Source: Endozoicomonas sp965261315
Lineage (GTDB): Bacteria > Pseudomonadota > Gammaproteobacteria > Pseudomonadales > Endozoicomonadaceae
Length of the DNA: 64,000 nucleotides
NCBI GenBank assembly: GCA_965261315.1
Contig: CBDHDM010000048.1
Coordinates: 24,789-88,788 of the forward strand
Direction: 5' to 3'
Part shown: positions 17,913 through 27,098 of the stretch, piece after piece
How positions within the stretch are numbered: the first letter of the stretch is position 1
Layout of the letters: every line of letters starts with the position of its first letter
The notes under the pieces: model-generated
Database searches by the model: none
What the model saw: the letters and a program-made list of their open reading frames with translations, nothing else
Told to the model about the DNA's origin: nothing
Translations under genes and position numbers: made by a program

Positions 17913-19262
17913 TCAGATTGAGAAGCTGTAGCTTAGCCAGGCTCGCAGGTTTTTTGCTTCATTTTGATCAGTTGCTTTATAAAAGGCATCACTGTTCTTG
18001 TAATAGGCATACTCTACTTTTAACTGCAGGCCTTTCAGCTCTTGCTGGTTGAGCTTATAGATCAGCGTCAGATCACTCTCATATTCATGCACGTCCTGCT
18101 CTGTACCGTTTGTCACATGTCGGGCTTTCATGCCAGAGCCATATATATAGTTGTAACCGAAGGAAAGGCCATCAATACCTACAGAAGTAAAGTCAAACTC
18201 GGCACCCACCATCCAAGCGGTTTCTTTATCAAAGTTGAAGGCTGAATAGATGGCGTTGCTGGGTACATTGTATGCACCCTGAGTGTTGTCCCCGAAGTTG
18301 TAGTCGTAGTTCCCTATGGTTTGGTAGTCACCTTGCTGATTACTAATAGCTGTTTTGGCTTTGGTGTAAGTGACACCGGCATTAAACGTCCATGAACCAT
18401 TTTCCAGAACAGCATTCAGGTTGCCAGACTGGGCTTTATTCTCAAAAGGTGCTTTTTCACTGACCCATTTCCAGAGATCTCCATCCTGCTTGGCGTAGTA
18501 GTACATGCCGGTCATTGTGAGTTTGGAATCGTTGTACAGTGGTATGGTAAAAATGGCGTTGCCATTGTGAGCATTAACGTACTTTCGAGCAAGACCATTG
18601 TTGTATTGCAGTTCAAGGCTTCGTTGGTTCGCAAAATCAAAGGTATAGCCCAATTGCATGCCAATAACCCAGTCGATCTTCTCATTCTCAGCATTCACTA
18701 TATGATGAAAACCGGACTGGGATCTTTTGGACACTTCGTTGACCCAGGCGATTTTGCCCTTGAAGTTATCCATATCTACGGAGGCATCAACACCTTGCCA
18801 GCTACTGGGCACGGAGCGTGAACCTGAAATGGTTATCAGGCCGGTTTCAACCAGTTGGCGACCAATTTTGACATCAGCAGAAAGGCCGTCATAACTTTCT
18901 GGTAATTTGAAATCTACCCATGCCTGCCCCAGCTTACCAAACCCCTCGGCACTTTCATTCAGCAGACCGCTGGAGTCAACACCATTACCCGCCTTCATAT
19001 CCAGTTTTGCCACACGATAGGCTGAGCCACCAACACTGACAAAGTCAGCGAGGTAGCCAGTCTCAGCATTAAGCCAGACAGCACCAGTCCATGCGCCGGC
19101 AGTGGTATCATTCGAGGTGTTTTTATCGTTATAAAATACGGTCTGAACTTTGCCATCAATTTTGGCGTCACTGATAAACGAATCATAACTGTCACTGGCC
19201 AAAACAGGCAGACTGAAAAAAGCAACAGCACAGGATAGTAAAGAGGGTTTTAAACTGGACAA
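17913..19262 (-). CDS. OprD-family outer-membrane porin
   Basis: A 449-aa precursor with a signal peptide (cleavage after VLASD region, ~residue 22) and the OprD-family pattern: FISDAKIDGKVQTVFYN, GAWTGAVWLNAETGYLADFVSVGG, and the SGSRSVPSSWQGV loop. It ends in a beta-strand (LRAWLSYSFSI). It should form an 18-stranded monomeric channel for basic amino acids, short peptides or chito-oligosaccharides; which one cannot be told from sequence. The final residue is Ile instead of the commoner Phe. It is followed in the same direction by the META lipoprotein. Confidence 0.85.
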   Translation of the reverse strand: MSSLKPSLLSCAVAFFSLPVLASDSYDSFISDAKIDGKVQTVFYNDKNTSNDTTAGAWTGAVWLNAETGYLADFVSVGGSAYRVAKLDMKAGNGVDSSGLLNESAEGFGKLGQAWVDFKLPESYDGLSADVKIGRQLVETGLITISGSRSVPSSWQGVDASVDMDNFKGKIAWVNEVSKRSQSGFHHIVNAENEKIDWVIGMQLGYTFDFANQRSLELQYNNGLARKYVNAHNGNAIFTIPLYNDSKLTMTGMYYYAKQDGDLWKWVSEKAPFENKAQSGNLNAVLENGSWTFNAGVTYTKAKTAISNQQGDYQTIGNYDYNFGDNTQGAYNVPSNAIYSAFNFDKETAWMVGAEFDFTSVGIDGLSFGYNYIYGSGMKARHVTNGTEQDVHEYESDLTLIYKLNQQELKGLQLKVEYAYYKNSDAFYKATDQNEAKNLRAWLSYSFSI

Positions 19263-19440
19263 GGGAAGTACCTGCTAAATCAATGGTAGTGATTGAGTGA
19301 AGCAAGTATAGATGCTGTAGCAGAAGCTGATAGAAATTAACCGATAGAATAAAAAGAGAATGTAAAGCTAAATGAAGGATACGATTTTTATTTTGTTACG
19401 ATAGTCTTATTAATATTGATTGCCGTATTTAAATAAGTAC

Positions 19441-20397
19441 TCAGTAACCATGTTCAGGTTCTATTTTGCTAATCAGGTTTATTTGTACGGAGTTTGTTTT
19501 CTTTAACTCACCATTACGAAACTCCAGATCAATGCGACGAATGGCTGGGCAGCATGCAGAGGTATTTAAAGGTGCACTTGTTTCAGTAACACGATAGGCT
19601 TCATCGGGTGCCAGGGCGCTGTTTCCTACCATGAGGTCAATACCTTCCATTTTTGAAACCGGGGAAGCAGACTTATTTCCATGGTTTGAAGGTTTGGGGT
19701 AATGAATTGCGTGAGTAGCAACAATAACAATATCAGCCTGCCGTCTGAGATAGGGTATAAGCTCTGAAGCAGCTACTTCTGGTTCAATGAGTTCAATACC
19801 TCGCCGGTACTCTGCAATTTCATCATTGAGATATCCTGGCCTGGTGAGCCCCATAACGGCAATACGGAGGCCATCGAAATCAAATAACGCATAGGCATCA
19901 AATACAGGTCTGCCTGTTTCCGATTCATAAAGGTTGGCAGAAAGGAATGGGAAATCTGCTGTAGCTTCCTGTGTACGGATATTATTCATGGGCTCATCAA
20001 ATAATAATGGGCTGACCGCCATGGCATTATAACCCAGCTGGTTGAGCTGTTTCAGATTCAGGATATCATCATCAGTGCTGAGCTCACCTCCGGACAGTAA
20101 TAGCAGTTTTCCCCCATCGGCTTCTACTTCTTTGCGTATTTTATTAATAAGCTCCTGTTTCTGAATTAGTTGCGCATTACTATCTGCCCTTTCATTATCA
20201 TAGTCACGAGTCAGTTCACTGGTGTTTAGAATGGTGAGTTTGTATGTTTTATCAGGAATATAACTGGGCTTCTGGCTTTCATTAGCAGTCCAGAAATAAG
20301 CCAGCGCAACAAGCATAGATGTCAGAGAGGTTTTGATGATCAGCTTTGACCAGGATCTATGCTGCGTAACTGAGGAACCCGCTGGTCTGGAGTGCAT
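19441..20397 (-). CDS. UshA-like 5'-nucleotidase homologue, probable pseudoenzyme
   Basis: A 318-aa protein with an N-terminal membrane anchor/signal (residues ~19-38) and clear similarity to the metallophosphatase domain of UshA (KLLLLSGGELSTD; LGYNAMAVSPL; DFPFLSANLYESETGRPVFDAYALF; LRIAVMGLTRP; VIVATHAIHY). The metal ligands are mostly gone. HTNDHH reads NTSELT, GGD reads GGE, GNHE reads SPLL, and GGHSQ reads VGNSA; only the Asp after the former NHE and the THxxHY His remain. The C-terminal nucleotide-binding domain is absent altogether. Nucleotidase activity is therefore unlikely; a binding or regulatory role, or decay, is inferred. It lies beside a Tsx-type nucleoside channel. Confidence 0.8.
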   Translation of the reverse strand: MHSRPAGSSVTQHRSWSKLIIKTSLTSMLVALAYFWTANESQKPSYIPDKTYKLTILNTSELTRDYDNERADSNAQLIQKQELINKIRKEVEADGGKLLLLSGGELSTDDDILNLKQLNQLGYNAMAVSPLLFDEPMNNIRTQEATADFPFLSANLYESETGRPVFDAYALFDFDGLRIAVMGLTRPGYLNDEIAEYRRGIELIEPEVAASELIPYLRRQADIVIVATHAIHYPKPSNHGNKSASPVSKMEGIDLMVGNSALAPDEAYRVTETSAPLNTSACCPAIRRIDLEFRNGELKKTNSVQINLISKIEPEHGY

Positions 20398-20663
20398 AAA
20401 GACAGCTTCCGGGAAAAGTTATCAACAATATAACATCTGTTCTTTGGTACGTGTGTCTTTATGAGTTAATTATCCTGAAAGCATTTTGTAAGCGCTGAAT
20501 CATCTATATAAATAAGTATTCTTTATAGCTTGTTGCTTTTTATACTGATCAAAAAATCGTAGTCAGAGGTGAGCTGAATTAGCATATGGCACTTTAGCTC
20601 CTATGAGCCTGGCATCCTTGCCGGTAATAACTTAGCGGGCAGAAATCTTGGTGGTAATGGTTC

Positions 20664-21533
20664 TTAGAATTTATAGGTGACAGCGAAGTAATGGCTGGCT
20701 CCTGAAGATTTGATCGGCCCTGCTGCAGAACCAAAGGCAAGAGTATTGTTTTTGACCAGATAAATATCAGAGTAAAGCTTCAGCCCATAGCCCAGGGAAA
20801 ATTTGTCAAAGTGCCAGTAGAGACCGTTGAACATCGCGCCGCCATGCTTGGCTTGTGGGTTGCCAGCAAAGGTATCTTTGGCGCCAAACTGATAGTCGAT
20901 ATACCCCTGATAGGAGAGAAAACTGCCATTATCAAACGTGTAAAATGGGGTAAACCAGTTGGTCGATATCTGCAGGCCATTCCAGTCTTTTTTGTTCAGG
21001 TCGTATAGGCCATAGAGGTTAAGACCCATTTTTCCAAACCAGGGAACCTGAATATCAGAGCCAATTCCCCAGAATGAGTTATTGGCATCTTCACTGGTTA
21101 CCCCGACATCATTTTCGTCATAGTTTGTGGCACCACCACCTCCCCAGTTAAACAAGGTAGAAAAATAGATGTCAGTAACGGGTCCCCATGGAAGGTTGTT
21201 GAACAGATCCTTAAGAGATAGCCGGGGTGCGAATTTCATAAACATCTTGGGCTGACCCTTCTTATCGCTGTTATCGCGATTGGTCAGGTTGAAGACATCA
21301 ACATATCCATATAGATCCAGAATGCCTGAGCGTCCACCAAATTCCAGCTCCAAATAGTCATGTCCATCATTGGGCGTATTTTTGGGTCTTGGCAGCTCCT
21401 TATAGGCATACATCAGATTCAGGTTCATCCATTTAAAGTCATTACTGGGCGGGATGCCGTCGTTATAATCTGTGGCAAAAGCTAAGGGGGCAAGTGTGAT
21501 CATCCAGCATAATTTCAGGCAAAGGTGTTTCAC
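20664..21533 (-). CDS. Tsx/OmpK-type nucleoside-specific channel
   Basis: A 289-aa outer-membrane protein with a signal peptide (cleaved after LAFA, ~residue 20) and the Tsx/OmpK layout: FKWMNLNLMYAYKELP, DYLELEFGGRSGILDLYGYVDVFN, KMFMKFAPRLSL, FGIGSDIQVPWFGKMG-like strand, and a terminal aromatic residue in FAVTYKF. Tsx forms a 12-stranded channel for nucleosides. It fits with the deo operon and the PunR-like regulator in the same window. No other gene shares its transcript; a TrmB-type regulator lies 149 bp upstream on the same strand. Confidence 0.85.
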   Translation of the reverse strand: MKHLCLKLCWMITLAPLAFATDYNDGIPPSNDFKWMNLNLMYAYKELPRPKNTPNDGHDYLELEFGGRSGILDLYGYVDVFNLTNRDNSDKKGQPKMFMKFAPRLSLKDLFNNLPWGPVTDIYFSTLFNWGGGGATNYDENDVGVTSEDANNSFWGIGSDIQVPWFGKMGLNLYGLYDLNKKDWNGLQISTNWFTPFYTFDNGSFLSYQGYIDYQFGAKDTFAGNPQAKHGGAMFNGLYWHFDKFSLGYGLKLYSDIYLVKNNTLAFGSAAGPIKSSGASHYFAVTYKF

Positions 21534-21681
21534 GATCAGACTCCGTTTCCGGCTTAACAGGTGTGTAGATATGAGTTAAAAAAATGAAGAAGCGGATTCA
21601 GTGAAGCCTGACGCGAACACTGATCCAGGTTGCGTCAAGTATAGGAAAGAATGTGACTGTCTTTTGCAGCGGCTTCTGAAA

Positions 21682-22422
21682 TTAAAGAGTGCTCCAGAGC
21701 GTCTCAAATATAATTTGTTGGGCTGCAGCAATTTCAGGGGAGTCCAGTACGACGGCTACAGGGTAATTTCTGGAACCCAGTGAAATCATCGCTACTTTGG
21801 GTGGGTAAATAGCAATATAGCTGGCATCCATTCGGCCTTTGGCGTCAATCCACTTGCGCTCAGAAAGCTCAGCATCTTCGCCTCCGTCACCAATGGCAAT
21901 AACCCGAACCTTAATGTTCTTTCGGATACGCTGCTGTGTGTAGTTGGGAAAAGGGCGGTAAAGATGTTGTCGAATCAACTTGGAGGAGAACACACTGTAC
22001 TCCCGCTCTTTCTGCTGAGCCACCGTATTGAGAATATCTTTGAGAACAAACTCAATACCGCTATCACCTTCATAAAAACGGACGTTTCCCGCACTGAAGT
22101 CCGGTTTGAGGTGATTCAGCTGTGGGATCAGTCGGATCTTCATCTCTTCAATAGTCGCCTCCAGTGACTGGCGCTTTTCTTCTGCCAGTTCGAGGAGCTT
22201 TTCTGGTGCCTCAGCCGAGAATATACGGCGCTTGCCTTTGGGGAAGTAGCTGACAACACCTTTGCCCGCCAGATCTTTCAATGTTTCATAGGTGGTACCG
22301 CGGTTGATGCCGGTTTGAGCTGCAATATCCCGAATGGAGGCGGATCCAAGTTTCAAAAGAGCCAGATAAGTACTGATTTCCCGCTGGTTAAGGCCCAGGT
22401 TTTCCAGAGTATCAAGATTCAT
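21682..22422 (-). CDS. TrmB-family transcriptional regulator
   Basis: A 246-aa protein with an N-terminal winged helix (residues ~1-70; LNQREISTYLALLKLGSAS then TGINRGTTYETLKDL), typical of the TrmB family. A short coiled coil (~75-105) and a C-terminal PLD-like sensor domain follow (RFYEGDSGIEFVLKDIL... VRVIAIGDGG). TrmB regulators usually sense sugars; a small subset is found in Gammaproteobacteria. The target is unknown; the adjacent Tsx-like channel is the obvious candidate. The start ATG is at 22422, with a divergent gap towards glmU. Confidence 0.85.
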   Translation of the reverse strand: MNLDTLENLGLNQREISTYLALLKLGSASIRDIAAQTGINRGTTYETLKDLAGKGVVSYFPKGKRRIFSAEAPEKLLELAEEKRQSLEATIEEMKIRLIPQLNHLKPDFSAGNVRFYEGDSGIEFVLKDILNTVAQQKEREYSVFSSKLIRQHLYRPFPNYTQQRIRKNIKVRVIAIGDGGEDAELSERKWIDAKGRMDASYIAIYPPKVAMISLGSRNYPVAVVLDSPEIAAAQQIIFETLWSTL

Positions 22423-22805
22423 GATCAGGGTTTTGTGATATTCGAAATACCTAGAATAAACGGCTGGAGGGAATTGTGCGACAGCTTATTGTCAATAAAT
22501 TAATGACAAACGGGGTTGTCTTTTCATGTCCTGAAGATATCCTAATGAGCGATATTAGGTTTTTTGACGTTCAGGCGCGGTAAATCCACCACAGCAGTAT
22601 GCTGTTAGATAAGCCTGAGTGGCATGGCATTCCTGACAATTCCGGAAAACATGATTCACTGTCCTGGTAATTTTCCCCTGACGAAAGTTCTGTTTTATCA
22701 GGCCTGAGGCTTGATATTTCTTTTGTTTTTGCCTTACCAGACGACACAGTTAAGAAGTAAAAGCCTGATTTTTTATAACAGGCGCCTTTTTACACAGAGG
22801 CTACC
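22423..22805. other. 383-bp divergent intergenic region before glmU
   Basis: This region separates the TrmB gene (minus) from glmU (plus). It contains a short GCCTG/CAGGC hairpin with a T-rich loop (22763-22783) followed by GCCTTTTT only ~15 bp before the glmU start. This could be a weak terminator or attenuator. No gene was recognised. Confidence 0.45.
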
Positions 22806-24182
22806 ATGAGAGCTGATATTGTTATTCTTGCTGCCGGGCAGGGCAGCCGTATGAAATCCAGCCTGCCGAAGGTGCTTCATCGCATTGCTGGCAAGCCCAT
22901 GCTGGAGCACGTCATCCTCAGTGCCCAGCATACCCAGAGAAAAGTAGGTGATGGAAAGATCCATGTGGTGATTGGCCACGGGGCAGAGCAGGTAAAAGCT
23001 GAGCTGGGGCATTACGATCTGAACTGGGTCGTACAGGAAGAGCAACTGGGCACTGGCCATGCGGTTCAGCAGGCTCTGCCGGGCTGCAAAGGTGCTGATG
23101 TTGTGCTGGTTCTCTATGGTGATGTTCCCCTGATTCACTCTTCTTCCTTACAGTCACTTCTGGCGGCCAGTAATGGTGAGCGCCTGGGGCTGCTGACCAT
23201 CAACCTGGCCAACCCTTCTGGCTATGGCCGTATTATCCGTGATGGTTTTGGCAACATTCAGGCCATTGTTGAAGATAAGGATGCAACGCCTGAACAGCTG
23301 GCTATTAATGAAGTGAATACCGGCATAATGGCCATTCCCGGCAATAAATTGAGCCGCTGGGTCAATGGCCTTAACAATGAAAATGTCCAGCATGAGTTCT
23401 ATCTGACAGACATCGTCTCTATGGCTGTGACAGAGGATACTTCGGTTATTCATGTTCAGCCACGGATTCCCATTGAAGTCGAAGGTGTCAACAGCCGCGT
23501 TCAGTTGATGGAGCTGGAACGGGCCCGCCAGCAACAGCTGGCAAACAACCTGATGGTGAATGGCGTCACTATCATTGATCCGCGACGCTTGGATATCCGT
23601 GGCGATGTGAAAGTCGGTCAGGATATCACTCTGGATATCAATGTCGTTCTGGAAGGCAATGTTCAACTGGCAGACAACGTTTACATCGAACCGGGCTGTG
23701 TTATTCGCAACTCAATTATTGGTGAAGGCGCCATTATCAAGGCTCACTCCATTCTGGAAGATGCCGTTGTCGCTGCAGGCTGTGAAGTTGGGCCATTTGC
23801 ACGCCTGAGGCCGGGGACTGAGCTTCAGGAAAAAGCCCGGGTTGGTAACTTTGTTGAAATCAAGAAAACCGTCATTGGTAAAGGCAGTAAGGTCAATCAC
23901 CTCAGCTATGTGGGTGACTCCCGGATCGGTGAAGGGGTGAATGTCGGCGCCGGTACCATCACCTGCAATTACGACGGTGTTAATAAATTCAAAACCATTA
24001 TTGGGGATGGTGCTTTTATTGGCAGTAACAGCTCGCTGGTTGCGCCGGTGACTATCGGTTGCGGTGCAACGATTGGGGCTGGCTCCACCATTACCAAGGA
24101 TATCCCCGACGAACAGCTGGCCATTGCCCGTGGCAAACAACGCAATATTGAAGGCTGGCAACGCCCGGTAAAAGAAGACTGA
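22806..24182 (+). CDS. glmU: Bifunctional GlmU: GlcN-1-P acetyltransferase / GlcNAc-1-P uridyltransferase
   Basis: A 458-aa enzyme making UDP-GlcNAc for peptidoglycan and LPS. The N-terminal nucleotidyltransferase starts LAAGQGSRMKSSLPKVLH and has YGDVPL and NEVNTGIMA. From ~residue 250 a left-handed beta-helix of hexapeptide repeats leads to the acetyl-CoA site (GNFVEIKKT, NHLSYVGD, NYDGVNKFKT). The ATG at 22806 follows ACAGAGG. The length is that of the family. It is first of the glmU-acetyltransferase-glmS cluster. The usual atp operon is not upstream. Confidence 0.97.
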   Translation: MRADIVILAAGQGSRMKSSLPKVLHRIAGKPMLEHVILSAQHTQRKVGDGKIHVVIGHGAEQVKAELGHYDLNWVVQEEQLGTGHAVQQALPGCKGADVVLVLYGDVPLIHSSSLQSLLAASNGERLGLLTINLANPSGYGRIIRDGFGNIQAIVEDKDATPEQLAINEVNTGIMAIPGNKLSRWVNGLNNENVQHEFYLTDIVSMAVTEDTSVIHVQPRIPIEVEGVNSRVQLMELERARQQQLANNLMVNGVTIIDPRRLDIRGDVKVGQDITLDINVVLEGNVQLADNVYIEPGCVIRNSIIGEGAIIKAHSILEDAVVAAGCEVGPFARLRPGTELQEKARVGNFVEIKKTVIGKGSKVNHLSYVGDSRIGEGVNVGAGTITCNYDGVNKFKTIIGDGAFIGSNSSLVAPVTIGCGATIGAGSTITKDIPDEQLAIARGKQRNIEGWQRPVKED

Positions 24183-24188
24183 GTGCTA

Positions 24189-24833
24189 ATGAACGTGTTC
24201 AGTAACTGGCTTGAAGGCCAGACTATCAAAGATCATATCACCAACCCCAATATTGAGGTGGGTGATTATTCTTACTACTCCGGTTACTACCACGGCCGGT
24301 CTTTTGAAGATTGTGCGGTTCGCTATTTACTGGGCGATGCACCCACCCGGGAAGTCTGGGAAAGCGGGCGTTATCCGGATATTGATAAACTGATCATCGG
24401 CAAATTCTGTTCAATTGCCTCTGGGGCCACCTTTATGCTGGCAGGTAACCAGGGGCATCGAATCGACTGGATTTCTGCATTCCCTTTTTCCGATGAGTTT
24501 GGGGAGGGTGTGCAGGATGGTTTTCAGCGTGCCGGGGATACGGTGGTTGGCCATGATGTCTGGATTGGCACTGAAGCGATGATTATGCCCGGTGTGCAGA
24601 TTGGTAATGGTGCCGTTATTGGTGCCCGAGCCGTGATTACCAAAGCAGTGGCACCTTATACCATCGTTGTGGGAAACAACCAGGTTGTGAAAAAGCGTTT
24701 TGATGAATCAGCCATTGATGTTCTTCAGTCTATTCAATGGTGGGACTGGTCTATCGATCAGCTTAAGGAGGCCATGCCATTTTGTGCAGTGGTGATATTC
24801 CGGGTCTTAAGCAATTTTACGTGGCGAATATAG
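24189..24833 (+). CDS. CatB/Vat-type xenobiotic O-acetyltransferase, 3' end frameshifted
   Basis: A hexapeptide-repeat acetyltransferase of the chloramphenicol/streptogramin (CatB/Vat) family. It has VGDYSYYSGYYHGRSFE, IGKFCSIASGATFMLAGNQGHR with the catalytic His, GHDVWIGTEAMIMPGV and the C-terminal WWDWSIDQLKEAMPF. After MPF the reading frame departs from the family. One extra T at about 24781 would give LCSGDIPGLKQFY and a stop at 24857-24859, four bases before glmS. The current product ends at 24833 with an unrelated 17-residue tail. ATG 24189 is chosen over GTG 24183. It lies between glmU and glmS, so cell-wall amino-sugar acetylation is possible. Xenobiotic resistance is the family role. 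Confidence 0.8.
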   Translation: MNVFSNWLEGQTIKDHITNPNIEVGDYSYYSGYYHGRSFEDCAVRYLLGDAPTREVWESGRYPDIDKLIIGKFCSIASGATFMLAGNQGHRIDWISAFPFSDEFGEGVQDGFQRAGDTVVGHDVWIGTEAMIMPGVQIGNGAVIGARAVITKAVAPYTIVVGNNQVVKKRFDESAIDVLQSIQWWDWSIDQLKEAMPFCAVVIFRVLSNFTWRI

Positions 24834-24863
24834 CGTCATCATCAGATATGAGGGATTAATTCT

Positions 24864-26696
24864 ATGTGTGGCATTGTTGGCGCGGTAGCGCAAAGAGATG
24901 TGGCTGATATTCTGCTGGAAGGGCTTCGTCGTCTGGAGTACCGGGGGTATGACTCAGCGGGTGTGGCCATCATTCATCCCAATGGCCAGCTCCAGAGAGA
25001 AAGACGCACAGGCAAGGTGTCCGAGTTGGTGGATGCCATCGCTCAAAAGCCATTGTCTGGTGGTACCGGTATTGCCCATACCCGCTGGGCAACCCATGGT
25101 GAACCCAATGAGCGTAATGCCCACCCACACGTATCCGATGATCATATTGCCGTTGTGCATAACGGTATTATTGAGAACCATGAAGCGCTGAGAGATTTTC
25201 TTCAGGGGGAAGGGTTTGTATTTACCTCAGAGACTGACACTGAAGTTATCGCCCATCTGGTTAGTCATGAACAGAAAAGCAGTGACTCTCTGCTGGTTGC
25301 TGTGCAGAAAGCTGTAACCCAGTTGGAGGGAGCCTACGGAATGGTTGTGATGGACTGCAATGACAATGAACGACTAATTGTCGCTCGTTCTGGCAGCCCT
25401 CTGGTAATCGGTCTTGGCATTGGTGAGCACTTTATTGCTTCTGATCAGCTGGCGCTGTTCCCGGTGACTCGTCGCTTTATGTTCCTGGAAGAGGGTGACG
25501 TCGCAGAAGTCACCCGTACCCAGATTAATGTCCTGGATTCTACCGGTAATCCTGTCGAACGAGACGCTAAAGAGAGTGACGTTGAACATGATGCGGGGGA
25601 TAAAGGTCCTTATCGCCATTACATGTTGAAAGAGATTCACGAACAGCCGGAAGCCATTGCCAATACGCTGGAAGGCCGACTGGGTGAGCATCAGCTCAAT
25701 CTCGATATTCTTGGCAAAGAAGGTCAGGAAATTCTCAATAAAACCCGAGCAGTACAGATTGTTGCCTGTGGCACCAGCTATCATGCGGCGATGGTGGCGC
25801 GCTACTGGTTTGAGGAACTGGCGGGCATTCCCTGCCGGGTTGAGATTGCCTCCGAGTTTCGCTATCGAAAATTCTTTGTGCCGGAGGACTGCCTGTTTGT
25901 CACCATTTCCCAGTCCGGTGAAACTGCAGATACGCTGGCTGCATTAAAGCTGGCCAAAGAGCTTGGCTATATGGCTTCTCTGAGTATCTGCAATGTCCCC
26001 GGCTCTTCCATGGTGCGTGAGTCAGACATTGCCCTGATGACCCGTGCCGGTGCCGAGATTGGTGTGGCCTCTACCAAGGCATTCACCACACAGTTAGCTG
26101 CACTGCTGATGCTGGTGACTGCCATTGGCCGTCATACGGGTATGACACCTGAGCAGGAATCACATGTCGTCTCCTCATTGCGAAACCTGCCGCATATTCT
26201 CAAGAATACGCTGGCTCTGAGTGATGATATTGAAGCCATGGCAGAAGCCTTTGCTGATAAGCATCACAGTTTGTTCCTTGGCCGTGGCACCCAGTACCCT
26301 ATTGCCATGGAAGGGGCGCTGAAGCTCAAAGAGATTTCCTATATCCATGCGGAAGCTTATGCTGCTGGTGAATTGAAACATGGCCCTTTGGCACTGATCG
26401 ATAACGATATGCCGGTGATTGTGGTTGCACCGAACAATGACCTGCTGGAAAAACTGAAATCCAATATGGAGGAGGTGAGAGCCAGAGGTGGACAGCTGTT
26501 TGTGTTCGCTGACAAGCAGGCCAGGCTGAAAAATGGTGACGGTGTGAATGTGTTGCCGGTGGAGGAAGCGCCTGAGATTATTGCGCCTATTCTTTATACC
26601 ATTCCCCTTCAGCTACTTTCCTACTATGTGGCAATTATTAAGGGAACGGATGTTGATCAGCCACGCAACCTGGCTAAGTCAGTGACTGTGGAGTAA
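24864..26696 (+). CDS. glmS: Glutamine-fructose-6-phosphate aminotransferase
   Basis: A 610-aa enzyme that makes glucosamine-6-phosphate from fructose-6-phosphate and glutamine, supplying GlmM/GlmU. Cys2 of MCGIVGAV is the glutaminase nucleophile, and RRLEYRGYDSAG and HTRWATHG belong to the same N-terminal domain. Two SIS domains follow (CGTSYHA, SQSGETADTLAAL, STKAFTTQ), and the C-terminal DQPRNLAKSVTVE is canonical. It is preceded by GAGGG. The terminator at 26749 ends the cluster. Confidence 0.97.
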   Translation: MCGIVGAVAQRDVADILLEGLRRLEYRGYDSAGVAIIHPNGQLQRERRTGKVSELVDAIAQKPLSGGTGIAHTRWATHGEPNERNAHPHVSDDHIAVVHNGIIENHEALRDFLQGEGFVFTSETDTEVIAHLVSHEQKSSDSLLVAVQKAVTQLEGAYGMVVMDCNDNERLIVARSGSPLVIGLGIGEHFIASDQLALFPVTRRFMFLEEGDVAEVTRTQINVLDSTGNPVERDAKESDVEHDAGDKGPYRHYMLKEIHEQPEAIANTLEGRLGEHQLNLDILGKEGQEILNKTRAVQIVACGTSYHAAMVARYWFEELAGIPCRVEIASEFRYRKFFVPEDCLFVTISQSGETADTLAALKLAKELGYMASLSICNVPGSSMVRESDIALMTRAGAEIGVASTKAFTTQLAALLMLVTAIGRHTGMTPEQESHVVSSLRNLPHILKNTLALSDDIEAMAEAFADKHHSLFLGRGTQYPIAMEGALKLKEISYIHAEAYAAGELKHGPLALIDNDMPVIVVAPNNDLLEKLKSNMEEVRARGGQLFVFADKQARLKNGDGVNVLPVEEAPEIIAPILYTIPLQLLSYYVAIIKGTDVDQPRNLAKSVTVE

Positions 26697-26748
26697 TAAA
26701 TCTTGTCAGCCACCGGCTTTTTGTCGGTAAGTAATAAAGTTGGAAACT

Positions 26749-26800
26749 AAAACCGCCCAGAGTTATCCCGATGCTTCGGGGTAAAGCTGGGCGGTTTTTG
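26749..26800 (+). terminator. Intrinsic terminator after glmS
   Basis: Twelve-base arms AAAACCGCCCAG (26749-26760) and CTGGGCGGTTTT (26787-26798), with an inner CCCGATGCTTCGGGG stem-loop, followed by T-rich sequence. It lies 52 bp after the glmS stop and is A/T-rich on both sides, hence possibly bidirectional. Confidence 0.9.
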
Positions 26801-27098
26801 TTATGGTAAAAAACAGTACGGTCACCCAGAGGCAAAGAACCGGCGATGGATAAATAAAGGCGGGGATCAGGTCGAGGCAAAGAGTACAAACCTTGGTTAA
26901 CCGTCGGAGACCTCCCATCAGAGGGGCGCTCTCATCGTATCTTTGGTCACAAATCACTCCGAACCCATCATCTTTTATCTGATCTTGAACTCGCTGTCTT
27001 TCTGCTGCTTGAATGGTCTACAAAACAACAGAAATCAGAGAACAATTTCCTCTTCGCTTGGAAGACATCAATTCTCTTGCAGCTGAGGCAGGTATTGC
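26801..27098. other. Unassigned 298-bp stretch
   Basis: Between the glmS terminator and the LysR gene I see no convincing gene. A short minus-strand frame (26763-26957) overlaps the terminator and has no recognisable similarity. Confidence 0.4.

Noticed and set aside
26763..26957. 64-aa minus-strand frame after glmS
   Set aside because: It overlaps the glmS terminator and shows no known motif.
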